The notes under the pieces are model-generated. The model was not told the DNA's origin and searched no databases. It saw only the letters and a list, made by a program, of their open reading frames with translations. A stretch of 45,993 bases of DNA, taken from assembly GCA_029266415.1 (NCBI GenBank), contig JAQSWW010000004.1, forward strand, positions 1 through 45,993. Reading direction: 5' to 3'. The position numbers were made by a program, and so were the translations under genes. Positions within the stretch are counted from its first letter, which is position 1; every line of letters begins with the position of its first letter. Below are positions 23,588-31,540 of this stretch, piece after piece. The DNA is from Actinomycetospora sp. Lineage in GTDB: Bacteria; Actinomycetota; Actinomycetes; Mycobacteriales; Pseudonocardiaceae.

Positions 23588-23901
23588 CCACCGCGACCGT
23601 CGTCGTGCGCTCCGAGGACACCTGCGTGCGCATCGGGATCAGCGGCGAGATCGACCTCGAGAACGCCGACACGGTCGAGGAGCAGCTCGTCGCGGCGATC
23701 CCCAACGAGACCACCTCGGTCCTGCTCGAGCTCGGGTCGCTCGAGTACCTCGACAGCGCGGGCCTGCGGGTGCTGTTCGCCCTGGCGGCCCGCCTCGAGG
23801 TGCTGCAGATCCTGCTGCGGGTGGACGTGCCCCGGGGCTCGCCGGCGCGGCGGGTGCTCCAGCTCTCGGGGTTCGAGGGCGTCGCGGCCCTCGAGGGCTG
23901 A
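23584..23901 (+). CDS. STAS-domain anti-sigma factor antagonist
   Basis: 105 residues of SpoIIAA/RsbV type. CVRIGISGEIDLENADTVEE forms the first strands, and the phosphorylation loop is LEYLDSAGLRVLF with the conserved Ser in DSAGL. GTG 23584 overlaps the stop of the upstream sensor gene. Dephosphorylated by that protein's PP2C domain and phosphorylated by its HATPase domain, it would capture an anti-sigma kinase and free a sigma factor. No sigma factor of the SigB/F type is encoded nearby. Confidence 0.92.
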   Translation: MTTATVVVRSEDTCVRIGISGEIDLENADTVEEQLVAAIPNETTSVLLELGSLEYLDSAGLRVLFALAARLEVLQILLRVDVPRGSPARRVLQLSGFEGVAALEG

Positions 23902-23918
23902 GCCCGCCTACCGCCCGC

Positions 23919-24371
23919 CTACCCCTGCTCGGCCTTGCGCCGCACGGTGTCGAGCGTCTGCTCCATGCCGCGGCGGTTCGCGGCGGGCACGTCCCAGGCG
24001 CGGGCGCGACCGACCACGTTGGCGATCGGGCTGCGGCGGTCCTGCCAGAACTGCTCCACGCGGGTGCCCGAGCCCTCGGGGGTCAGCCGGAAGCCCCACC
24101 GGGCCACCGACTGCCCGAGCAGCTCGACGTCCCAGCTGATCGCCCGCTGCGGCTCGAACTCGGCGATCGTGCCCTTCGTCGACCAGCGCATGAGGCCCTT
24201 GCGGTTGTGGCCCTTGAACTGCGCGCCCGGGGCCGGGCCGGTCGCGCTGCCGAGCCAGTCGACGCGGTGGCACTCGGGCGAGATGGCCCCGATGCGCGCG
24301 GGGTCGCCGACGAGGTCCCACACCCGGTCCGGGGGTGCGTCGACGGTGCGGGAGACGACGATGTCGGCCAC
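23919..24371 (-). CDS. SRPBCC-family (START-like) protein
   Basis: 150 residues. Typical polyketide-cyclase/START features: VSRTVDAPPDRVWDLVGDPA at the start, PECHRVDWLG, GAQFKGHNRKG, TIAEFEPQRAISWDV, then GTRVEQFWQDRRSP and a C-terminal amphipathic helix (GMEQTLDTVRRKAEQ). It probably binds a hydrophobic ligand; the ligand is unknown. GTG 24371 follows GGAGGAGTCCC. The same frame is open upstream into the hydrolase-like relic at 24372-24812, but the strong ribosome-binding site supports a separate start. Confidence 0.88.
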   Translation of the reverse strand: MADIVVSRTVDAPPDRVWDLVGDPARIGAISPECHRVDWLGSATGPAPGAQFKGHNRKGLMRWSTKGTIAEFEPQRAISWDVELLGQSVARWGFRLTPEGSGTRVEQFWQDRRSPIANVVGRARAWDVPAANRRGMEQTLDTVRRKAEQG

Positions 24372-24812
24372 GGGACTCCTCCGGACGGCGGCAGCGGGAC
24401 GGTCGCACCGTAGTCGGACGACCCGCCGTTCGCCGGAGGACGCTCTGATCAGGGCCCGACAGCCGATCGCCACCGCGTCGGCCGGGCACCAGGCGTTGAC
24501 CCACCGCTGCACGGGGGGCTGGTGGGGACCGCCGGCGCGCAGTCGCTCGCTCACGGAGCCCGTGCCGAGCGGACTGCCGGCGGCGACGAGCAGCCGCACG
24601 TCGACCCCCGCCGGCACCTGGGTCAGCAGGTCGAGGGCGGCCACCGTGCCGAGGCTGGGGGAGACCAGCGTCACGGGCCCCGACGTCGGGAAGGTCCCGA
24701 GCCCGGTGGCCGGCACCTGGCCGCGGACGTCCTCGTCGTCGAGGTGGAGCGCGACGTCGCGGAACCGGTCCCGGTCCCGCGGGAGCCCGCCGTGGGCATC
24801 CGCTCCGTTATC
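24372..24812 (-). pseudogene. degenerate alpha/beta-hydrolase-like remnant
   Basis: An open frame without a clear start and without its own stop. It contains a block that reads like the second half of an actinobacterial serine-hydrolase family: LVSPSLGTVAALDLLTQVP, DVRLLVAAGSPLG, then QPPVQRWVNAWCPADAV. The usual GHSLG elbow is SPSLG here, though the Ser position is kept. The C-terminal catalytic region is missing and the frame runs directly into the SRPBCC gene. I read it as a truncated relic. It could instead be a chance frame; the conserved-looking blocks argue against that. It fills most of the 540-bp gap before the phosphofructokinase gene. Confidence 0.4.
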
Positions 24813-24911
24813 GTGAACGATGCAGAGCATCAGCACCCGGTGCCCCGCGCCCTCCGCCCGCCGCAGCGTCGCGCCGGTGCCCCGCCTCTCGACCACCCCG
24901 GGGGTCCCGCC

Positions 24912-26237
24912 GTGACGCTCGAGCTCGACGACCTGCGCGTGCGCAGCCTGGGTGAGTGCCGCCACGACTCACCGTTCGCCGAGATGCTGGCGAACAAGCG
25001 CACGTCTCCGGCCTACGTGCACGAGGACGACCGCGTGCTCGTCGACGACACCGTCTCCGTGCTGCTCTCGCGCGGGGTGCCGATCGAGCGGCTGCCCAGC
25101 CTCGAGGCGGCCGGTCCGCGGCGGAAGATCTACTTTGATCCGGACGCGACGAGCGTCGGCATCGTGACCTGCGGCGGCCTGTGCCCGGGGCTCAACGACG
25201 TCATCCGCGGCATCGTGCAGGAGCTCACCGAGCACTACCACGTCGCCCACATCTACGGCTTCCGCAACGGCTACGCGGGCCTGACCCGCCAGCACCGCGA
25301 GCGGGTCGTCGAGCTCGACCTGCGCGCCGTCGCCGACATCAACAACGACGGCGGGACGATCCTCGGCAGCTCGCGGGGGGACCAGGACCCCGAGGAGATG
25401 GTCGACACCCTCGTCGAGCTCGGCATCGACGTGCTGTTCGTCATCGGCGGCGACGGCAGCATGCGCGGGGCGATGACGCTCGTCGACACCATCGACGCCC
25501 GGGGCCTGGACATCTCGGTCATCGGTGTCCCGAAGACGATCGACAACGACCTCCCCTTCACCGACCAGAGCTTCGGCTTCCAGACGGCGTTCGCGCAGGC
25601 CACGTCGTTCATCGCCTCGGTGTTCATCGAGTCGCAGGCCGCCGAGAACGGCGTGGGCATCGTCAAGCTGATGGGCCGGCACTCGGGCTTCATCGCCTGC
25701 TACGCGGCCCTGTCGATCAACGACGCCGACTTCGTGCTCATCCCCGAGGTGCCGTTCGTCCTCGACGGGCCGAACGGCGTGCTGCGCCGGGTCGAGGACC
25801 ACGTGCGCCGGCACGGTCAGGTGGTCATCGTCGTGGCGGAGGGCGCCGGGCAGGAGCTGCTCGAGCAGGAGGGCAAGACCACCGACGCGTCGGGCAACAC
25901 CAAGCTCGGCGACATCGGGCTGTTCCTCAAGGAGAAGATCACCGAGCACCTGACCTCGGTCGGGCTGCCCCCCACCGTGCGCTACCTCGACCCCAGCTAC
26001 GCCATCCGCAGCGTCGCCGCCAACGCCTACGACAGCGTCTACTGCGTGCGCCTCGCGCACGCCGCCGTCCACGCCGGCATGGCCGGACGCACGGAGACCG
26101 TGGTGGTGCGCTGGCGGCGGCGCTTCGTGCACATCCCGATGTCGCTGATCACCAGCCACCGCAACCAGGTCGACCCGGACGGCGACCTCTGGCTCTCGGT
26201 GCTCGAGGCGACCGGCCAGCCGGCGTCCTTCGGCTGA
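24912..26237 (+). CDS. ATP-dependent 6-phosphofructokinase, G/K active-site type
   Basis: 441 residues, longer than the 320-340-residue bacterial PfkA because of an extra N-terminal segment (about 1-80), as in plant- and trypanosome-like PFKs. VTCGGLCPGLNDVIRG is the nucleotide loop, VIGGDGSMRGA has Gly at the ATP/PPi-deciding position, PKTIDNDLPFTDQSFGF has Lys where E. coli PfkA has Gly and includes the catalytic Asp, and KLMGRHSGFIA binds the substrate. GGDG indicates ATP use, while PKTIDND is common in PPi enzymes; the combination is the known G/K subgroup, generally ATP-dependent. The reaction is fructose-6-phosphate to fructose-1,6-bisphosphate in glycolysis. GTG 24912. Confidence 0.92.
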   Translation: MTLELDDLRVRSLGECRHDSPFAEMLANKRTSPAYVHEDDRVLVDDTVSVLLSRGVPIERLPSLEAAGPRRKIYFDPDATSVGIVTCGGLCPGLNDVIRGIVQELTEHYHVAHIYGFRNGYAGLTRQHRERVVELDLRAVADINNDGGTILGSSRGDQDPEEMVDTLVELGIDVLFVIGGDGSMRGAMTLVDTIDARGLDISVIGVPKTIDNDLPFTDQSFGFQTAFAQATSFIASVFIESQAAENGVGIVKLMGRHSGFIACYAALSINDADFVLIPEVPFVLDGPNGVLRRVEDHVRRHGQVVIVVAEGAGQELLEQEGKTTDASGNTKLGDIGLFLKEKITEHLTSVGLPPTVRYLDPSYAIRSVAANAYDSVYCVRLAHAAVHAGMAGRTETVVVRWRRRFVHIPMSLITSHRNQVDPDGDLWLSVLEATGQPASFG

Positions 26238-26244
26238 CGACGGT

Positions 26245-26643
26245 CTAGTTGACCTTGACCAGGTCCACGACGAACACGAGGTGCGCGTTCGCCGGGATCA
26301 CCGGCGGCACGCCGCGGTCGCCGTAGCCCTGGTGCGGCGGGACGACGAGGATGCGCCGACCGCCCTCGCGCATGCCGGAGATGCCGAGCTTGAAGCCGTC
26401 GATGACGCCGCCCAGCGGGAACTCGACGGGCGCGCCGCCGCGACCCCACGAGGAGTCGAACTCGCCGCCGTCGGAGACCCGGATGCCCTGGTACTGGACC
26501 TGCACGGTGTCGCGGGGGCCGGCCTCGGCGCCGCCACCGACCACCAGGTCGGTGATGTCGAGGTCGTTCGGCAGGGTGTCGGGGGTGACCGACGCGCCGG
26601 GGGCGCGGGTCAGGTCGTCGGTGTTGTCCACGGTGACCGCCAT
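26245..26643 (-). CDS. FKBP-type peptidyl-prolyl cis-trans isomerase
   Basis: 132 residues, a single cytoplasmic FKBP domain with no signal peptide. Landmarks are DTVQVQYQGIRVSDGGEFDS, SSWGRGGAPVEFPLG, VIDGFKLGISGMREGGRR and IPANAHLVFVVDLVKV. The active-site VxF/VIxG/Y pattern is present (VEFPLG, GVIDG, YGDRGVPPVIP). It catalyses proline isomerisation during protein folding. ATG 26643. It is 7 bp from the convergent phosphofructokinase stop and 9 bp after the MFS transporter gene on the same strand, so it is probably cotranscribed with the transporter. Confidence 0.93.
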   Translation of the reverse strand: MAVTVDNTDDLTRAPGASVTPDTLPNDLDITDLVVGGGAEAGPRDTVQVQYQGIRVSDGGEFDSSWGRGGAPVEFPLGGVIDGFKLGISGMREGGRRILVVPPHQGYGDRGVPPVIPANAHLVFVVDLVKVN

Positions 26644-26652
26644 GCCGCGACC

Positions 26653-27969
26653 CTACGGGCGGCCGGGGCCGGCGTCCGCAGCGCCCGTCGGCGCGAGGGC
26701 GGCGAGCTCCTCGTCCTCCCGGGGGTCGTGGTCGCGGCCGAGCGCGAGGCCGACGGCGGAGAGCAGGCAGGCCAGCGCGACGTAGCCGGCCGCGGCGGCC
26801 CAGCCGAAGCCCGCCTGCAGCGAGGTGAGCAGCACGGGTGCCAGCGCGCCGCCGAGGACCCCGGCCAGGGTGTAGCCCAGCGAGGAGCCCGTGGAGCGCA
26901 GGCGCGGGGAGAACTGCTCGGTGATGAACGCGGCCTGCGGCCCGTAGGCCGCCGCGTGCAGGACGAGGCCGACGACGACGCCGAGCACGAGCAGCCCGAA
27001 CGAGCCCGTGTCGATCGTGGGGAACAGCACGAACACCCACACCCCGGCGAGCACGACGGCGACCGTCGAGACCAGCCGGCGGTTGATCCGGTCGGACAGG
27101 GCGCCGAAGGCCGGGATGAGCCCGAGCTGCAGCGCCGACCCGATGAGCACCGCCGAGAGCACCTGGGCGCGCTCGAAGCCGGCGGTCCGGGTCGCGTAGC
27201 TCAGGACGTAGACCGTCAGCAGCGAGTAGGCGACGTCGGGGCCGAGGCGGGAGAGGATCGCCGCGATCAGCCCGCGGGGCTGGGTGCGGAGCACCTCGCG
27301 GATCGGGGTCACCGACGTCGACCCCGAGTCCTGCAGCGCGCGGAACACGGGGGTGTCCTCGAGCGTCAGCCGGATCCACAGCCCGAAGGCGACGAGCACC
27401 GCCGAGAGCAGGAACGCCAGCCGCCAGCCCCACGACAGCAGCTGGTCCTGGGTCAGGGTGGCGGCGAGGATCGCGAACACGCCGTTGGCGAGCAGGTTGC
27501 CCGCCGGCGGGCCGATCTGCGCGGCCGACGACCAGAAGCCGCGCCGGCGGGCGTCGCCGAACTCGCCGGAGAGCAGCACCGCGCTCCCCCACTCACCGCC
27601 GACGCCGACGCCCTGCGCGAACCGCAGCAGCACCAGCACGATCGGCGCGGTGACGCCGATCGTGGAGTAGGTGGGCAGGAGCCCGATGAGGACGGTGGCG
27701 ATGCCGATGAGCAGCAGGGTGCTGACCAGCACCCGCTTGCGTCCCAGCGTGTCCCCGAGCCGCCCGAACACGAAGCCGCCGACGGGCCGCGACACGTAGC
27801 CGACGGCGAACGTGCCGAACGCGAGCAACAGCCCGGTCAGCGGATCCGAGCCGGGGAAGAACAGCTGCGGGAACACGAGCGCCGCCGCCGTGCCGTACAC
27901 GGCGAAGTCGTAGTACTCCAGCGACGTCCCCGACAACGACGCGACGAACGCCTTGCGCCTGGCTGCCAT
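26653..27969 (-). CDS. MFS transporter, metabolite:H+ symporter (MHS) family
   Basis: 438 residues, about 12 membrane segments. Diagnostic MHS motifs are SLSGTSLEYYDFAVYGTAAAL at the first helix, RPVGGFVFGRLGDTLGRKRV in loop 2-3, PTYSTIGVTAPIVLVLLRF and GVGGEWGSAVL. A second GRLG-like motif (ALSDRINRRLV) is in loop 8-9. Family members (ShiA, KgtP, ProP relatives) import carboxylates, shikimate or osmolytes; the substrate is unknown. ATG 27969 begins at MAARRKAF; ATG 27990 inside the palindrome is an in-frame alternative adding seven residues. Neither has a Shine-Dalgarno sequence. It lies downstream of the ThDP enzyme gene, with a 40-bp palindrome between. Confidence 0.9.
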   Translation of the reverse strand: MAARRKAFVASLSGTSLEYYDFAVYGTAAALVFPQLFFPGSDPLTGLLLAFGTFAVGYVSRPVGGFVFGRLGDTLGRKRVLVSTLLLIGIATVLIGLLPTYSTIGVTAPIVLVLLRFAQGVGVGGEWGSAVLLSGEFGDARRRGFWSSAAQIGPPAGNLLANGVFAILAATLTQDQLLSWGWRLAFLLSAVLVAFGLWIRLTLEDTPVFRALQDSGSTSVTPIREVLRTQPRGLIAAILSRLGPDVAYSLLTVYVLSYATRTAGFERAQVLSAVLIGSALQLGLIPAFGALSDRINRRLVSTVAVVLAGVWVFVLFPTIDTGSFGLLVLGVVVGLVLHAAAYGPQAAFITEQFSPRLRSTGSSLGYTLAGVLGGALAPVLLTSLQAGFGWAAAAGYVALACLLSAVGLALGRDHDPREDEELAALAPTGAADAGPGRP

Positions 27970-28009
27970 GTGAGTGAAGTTCCCGGCCATGGCCGGGAAT
28001 ATCACTCAC
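27970..28009. promoter_or_regulatory. 40-bp palindrome between the ThDP-enzyme and MFS genes
   Basis: The two 20-base halves pair at 18 of 20 positions, around a CCCGGCCATGGCCGGG centre. It contains the stop codon of the upstream gene and an in-frame ATG for the transporter at its centre, and ends one base before the other start codon. It may act as terminator, attenuator, translation-blocking hairpin or operator. Confidence 0.65.
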
Positions 28010-29855
28010 GAGGAGGAAGTCCGAGCACGGATCGGGCCTTGGCGCCGACGGTCTCCTTGACGCCGTTGGCGATGATCGACAGGGCGTCGCCGTCGTGCAG
28101 CTGCGACCGGGCGGTGTTGAGGGCCTGCTGCAGGGTCACGTGCGGGGGCACGAGCGGGATGTCCTTGTCGACCTTCGCGTCGACGAGGAACGGGCGGTCG
28201 GCGGCCAGCGCCCGGTCCCAGGTCTCCCCGATCGCCGCCCGGTCGGTCAGCGTCGCCCCGCCGAGGCCGAGCAGCGTCGCCCAGTCCGCGTAGGGCACGT
28301 CCGGGATCGCCTGGGACTGCGGGTCGGGCGCCTCGCCGAGCATCCCGCGGGTCTCCCACGAGACGTAGGACAGGTCGTCGTTGGACAGGACGAGGACGAC
28401 GAAGCGCGGGTCGCTCCACCGCGACCAGTAGCGCTGCACCGTGATGAGCTCGTTCACCCCGTTCATCTGCATCGCGCCGTCGCCGAGCAGGGCGACGACG
28501 GGACGGTCGGGGTGCGCGTTCTTGGCCGCGATCGCGTAGGGCATGCCGCCGCCCATCGACAGCAGCGTCCCCGACAGCGAGCCGCGCTGACCCGGGCGCA
28601 GCGTGAGGTCGCGGGCGTACCAGGACGTCGCGGTGCCGCAGTCGACGGCGATGAGCGCGTCGTCGGGCAGGCGGTCGGAGAGCTCGCGGACGACCAGCTC
28701 GGGGTTGAGCGACGTGGTGTGGGCGTGGGCGCGCTGGCGGGAGTAGTCCTCCCAGGAGCGCGTCCAGCGCTCGACGTGGGCGCGCCACGAGCCGGCCGAG
28801 TCCCCGGTGCGCTCCCGCAGCCGCGGCAGCAGCGCGGACAGGGTGGCCGCGGCGTCGCCGGTGAGGTTGACCTCGGTCTCGTAGCGGATTCCGCAGCGCG
28901 AGCCGTCGACGTCGATCTGCACCGCGCGGGCCTGGCCGGGCGCCGGGAGGTACTCGGTGTAGGGCATGGTCGAGCCGACGATCAGCAGCGTGTCGCACTC
29001 GCGCATGAGGTGCCACGACGCCGTGGTGCCCAGCAGGCCGATCGCGCCGGTGTTCCAGGGCGAGCGGTCGTCGATCACGCCCTTGCCGAGCAGCGCGGTG
29101 GCCACGCCCGCGCCGAGCGCGTTCGCGACCTCGGTGAGCTCGGTCGAGGCGCCCAGCGCGCCCGCGCCGGCGAGGATCGCGACCTTCTCCCCCGCGTTCA
29201 GCACCTCGGCGGCGGCGTCCAGCGCGGCCTCCGGGGGCGCCCCGATCGTCGACGAGGGCACCGCCGAGGTGTGGTAGTAGCCGTGGGCGTCCGGCGGGTC
29301 GACGACGGCGTCCCGCTCGAGGACGTCCGACGGCAGGATGATCACCGAGACGGTGCGGTCGGCCAGGGCGGTGCGGCAGGCGCGGTCGACGATGTGGCGC
29401 ACCTGGCTGGCGTCCTTGACCTCGGCGAGGTAGCCCGCGACGTCGGAGAACAGCGCGCCGAGGTCGACCTCCTGGTAGTAGCCGCCGCCCTGCGCGGTCT
29501 GCGCGGTGTGCCCGAGCAGCGCGACGACGGGCTGGTGGTCGAGCTTCGCGTCGTAGAGGCCGTTGAGCGCGTGGATCGCGCCCGGCCCACCGGTGACCGC
29601 GCAGCAGCCGATCGGCGATCCGCCGTACTTGACGTCGGCGCAGGCCGCGAAGGCGGCGGTCTCCTCGTGCCGCACCTGCACGAACTCGGCGTCCCGGGGC
29701 ACGGAGCCTGCGGAGCTGCCCCCATCCGCCGTGCGCTCGGGCAGCGCCGTGAAGAAGCCGCCGATGCCGTCACCGGGGTAGCCGTAGAAGCGGTGGACAC
29801 CCCACGCGGCGAGTCGGTCGAGGACGTGTGCGGCGACGTTCCTGGGTGCACTCAC
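28002..29855 (-). CDS. ThDP-dependent pyruvate oxidase / pyruvate:quinone dehydrogenase-like enzyme
   Basis: 617 residues in three domains. The N-terminal PYR domain has GYPGDGIGGFF and the catalytic Glu in VRHEETAAFA. The central domain resembles FAD-binding family members (KVAILAGAGALGAS). The C-terminal PP domain has SGTLLSMGGGMPYAIAAKNA and the Mg/ThDP motif GDGAMQMNGVNELITV. The sequence is closest in style to PoxB-like enzymes (pyruvate to acetate + CO2 with electrons to quinone), but acetolactate-synthase-like or other decarboxylase activity is possible. A non-conserved insert GGSSAGSVPR occurs near residue 45. GTG 29855. The MFS gene follows across a 40-bp palindrome. Confidence 0.85.
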   Translation of the reverse strand: MSAPRNVAAHVLDRLAAWGVHRFYGYPGDGIGGFFTALPERTADGGSSAGSVPRDAEFVQVRHEETAAFAACADVKYGGSPIGCCAVTGGPGAIHALNGLYDAKLDHQPVVALLGHTAQTAQGGGYYQEVDLGALFSDVAGYLAEVKDASQVRHIVDRACRTALADRTVSVIILPSDVLERDAVVDPPDAHGYYHTSAVPSSTIGAPPEAALDAAAEVLNAGEKVAILAGAGALGASTELTEVANALGAGVATALLGKGVIDDRSPWNTGAIGLLGTTASWHLMRECDTLLIVGSTMPYTEYLPAPGQARAVQIDVDGSRCGIRYETEVNLTGDAAATLSALLPRLRERTGDSAGSWRAHVERWTRSWEDYSRQRAHAHTTSLNPELVVRELSDRLPDDALIAVDCGTATSWYARDLTLRPGQRGSLSGTLLSMGGGMPYAIAAKNAHPDRPVVALLGDGAMQMNGVNELITVQRYWSRWSDPRFVVLVLSNDDLSYVSWETRGMLGEAPDPQSQAIPDVPYADWATLLGLGGATLTDRAAIGETWDRALAADRPFLVDAKVDKDIPLVPPHVTLQQALNTARSQLHDGDALSIIANGVKETVGAKARSVLGLPPRE

Positions 29856-29876
29856 GTCCCCGGACTACCCGCGCAC

Positions 29877-30899
29877 TCACATGTCCAGCGGCGGGAGCGG
29901 GCGCAGCGGGCCGGCGAGGGGCTCGGGCGGGGTGCCGTCCGGGCCGAACGGCGAGCCGCCCAGCTCCTCGCGGTGGTGGGGCTCGAGCCAGACCGAGGGC
30001 TCGGGGCCCAGCGGGACGATCCGCGTCGGGTTGATCGACGTGTGCACCTGGTAGTAGTGCCGCTTGATGTGGTCGAAGTCGACCGTGTCCCCGAACCCGG
30101 GGGTCTGGTACAGGTCGCGGGCGTAGGGCCAGAGGTGCTCGAACTCCGCGAGCTTCTGCCGGTTGCCCTTGAAGTGGCCGTGGTAGACGGCGTCGAAGCG
30201 CGCCAGCGTGGTGAACAGCCGGATGTCGGCCTCGGTGATGTGGTCACCGACGAGGTAGCGCTGGTTCGCCAGGCGCTCGTCGAGCTCGTCGAGGCGGGCG
30301 AACAGCGCCGTGTACGCGGTCTCGTAGGCGTTCTGGGTGGTCGCGAAGCCGGTCTTGTAGACGCCGTTGTTGACGTCGTGGAAGACGCCCTCGTTGACGG
30401 CGTCGATCTCCTCGCGCAGCTCGGGCGGGTAGAGCGACGGGGCGCCCGGGCGCTGGTACTTGGCCCACTCGATCCCCAGGTCGACGGTGATCTGCGGGTA
30501 GTCGTTGGTGACCAGCAGCCCGGTGGACTCCTCGACGATCGCGGGCACGCTCACCCCGTTCTCGGTGCCTTCCTCCGGGTCGCGGGCGAGGTAGGCCTCC
30601 TCGAGGTAGCGGTACCCGAGCACCGGGTCGACGCCGTCCTCGTCGAGGGCGAACCGCCACGACCGCTCGTCCTGGAGCGGGTCGGTGATCGCCATCGAGA
30701 TCACGTCCTCGAGCCCCATGAGCCGGCGCACGATGATCGAGCGGTGCGCCCACGGGCAGGCCAGCGACACCACGAGCCGGTAGCGGCCGGGCTCGGCGGG
30801 CCACTCGCGGTCTCCCGTCGGCTCGGCGACGATGCGGTCGGTGAAGCGGGGGCCGCGACGGCGGAACGAGCCGCCGTCGCCGTCGGTGGGGGTGCTCAC
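29877..30899 (-). CDS. glutathionyl-hydroquinone-reductase-like GST (Xi class / ECM4)
   Basis: 340 residues. The N-terminal thioredoxin fold carries CPWAH (Cys48) in VVSLACPWAHRSIIVRRLMG, the active-site motif of glutathionyl-hydroquinone reductases. Other signatures are LLVTNDYPQITVDLG, VNNGVYKTGFATTQ, YLVGDHITEADIRLFTTL, RFDAVYHGHFKGNRQK and INPTRIVPLGPE. The family reduces glutathionyl-quinones. Actinobacteria usually make mycothiol, so the real thiol partner may differ. GTG 30899 (VSTPTDGDG) gives the expected short lead; GTG 30959 would add 20 residues. It lies 21 bp after the ThDP enzyme stop in minus-strand order, reading toward other genes, and is divergent from the DHFR-like array. 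Confidence 0.88.
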   Translation of the reverse strand: MSTPTDGDGGSFRRRGPRFTDRIVAEPTGDREWPAEPGRYRLVVSLACPWAHRSIIVRRLMGLEDVISMAITDPLQDERSWRFALDEDGVDPVLGYRYLEEAYLARDPEEGTENGVSVPAIVEESTGLLVTNDYPQITVDLGIEWAKYQRPGAPSLYPPELREEIDAVNEGVFHDVNNGVYKTGFATTQNAYETAYTALFARLDELDERLANQRYLVGDHITEADIRLFTTLARFDAVYHGHFKGNRQKLAEFEHLWPYARDLYQTPGFGDTVDFDHIKRHYYQVHTSINPTRIVPLGPEPSVWLEPHHREELGGSPFGPDGTPPEPLAGPLRPLPPLDM

Positions 30900-31080
30900 G
30901 GGGACGTGGATGCCCTCGGCGAGCTCCGTCGCAACGTGCCACTTCGGGACGATCGGCACAGAACGGCACACCCACGTGTTCGACCGTCCGCCGTCCCGCC
31001 GAGGTGACCGAGACCGACCGCCCCGGTCGACGTCGTGGTGACCGGGCCCGCACGGGGCCCGCCCATCCGAGGAGCACGCG

Positions 31081-31530
31081 ATGTCCCGCACCGTGAGCGC
31101 CACGATCACCCTCTCCCTCGACGGCTACGCCGCCGATCCGGGCGGGGACATGTCCTGGCTGGTCGAGTCCGCCGTGCACGAGCAGTCCGCGTCGGGTTTC
31201 GCCGGCTTCTGCGCCGGCATCGACACGGTGTCGCGCACCCTGGAGGAGGCGACCTGGCAGCACAGCCGCGTGGTGCGCGACCTCGAGACCACGGTCCGCG
31301 AGCTGCGCGCCGGTCCCGGCCGCGGCGTCCTCGTGTCCGACAGCGTCAGCGTCATCCGTGCCCTGCTCACCACCGAACTGCTCGACGAGCTGCGGATCAC
31401 GCACGTCCCGGCGATCCTCGGCGCCGGCCTGCGGCTGTTCGACGGGCCGCTCCCGGCCTCGACCTGGACGCTGGAGTCGGTCGCCACGATCCCCACCGGG
31501 GCGACCGTCACCCACCACCGGCGTCGGTGA
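31081..31530 (+). CDS. RibD C-terminal/DHFR-like protein, copy 1 (shortened)
   Basis: 149 residues, shorter than the usual 180-200. It starts with SATITLSLDGYAADPGGDM and ends with LLDELRITHVPAILGAGLRLFDG, both family hallmarks. The GRRTYE block that should follow the first third is missing: the sequence passes from CAGIDT to VSRTLEEATW, consistent with an internal deletion of roughly 40 residues. That block helps form the nucleotide-binding sheet, so activity is doubtful. ATG 31081 follows GAGGAG. It is the first of three family members in tandem, 10 bp before the next. Confidence 0.8.
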   Translation: MSRTVSATITLSLDGYAADPGGDMSWLVESAVHEQSASGFAGFCAGIDTVSRTLEEATWQHSRVVRDLETTVRELRAGPGRGVLVSDSVSVIRALLTTELLDELRITHVPAILGAGLRLFDGPLPASTWTLESVATIPTGATVTHHRRR

Positions 31531-31540
31531 GGAGTCCGCC

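Noticed and set aside
28002-28020. AGGAGGAAG near the palindrome as a ribosome-binding site for a plus-strand gene
   Set aside because: No plausible start and coding frame follows on the plus strand; the bases belong to the last codons of the ThDP enzyme on the minus strand.
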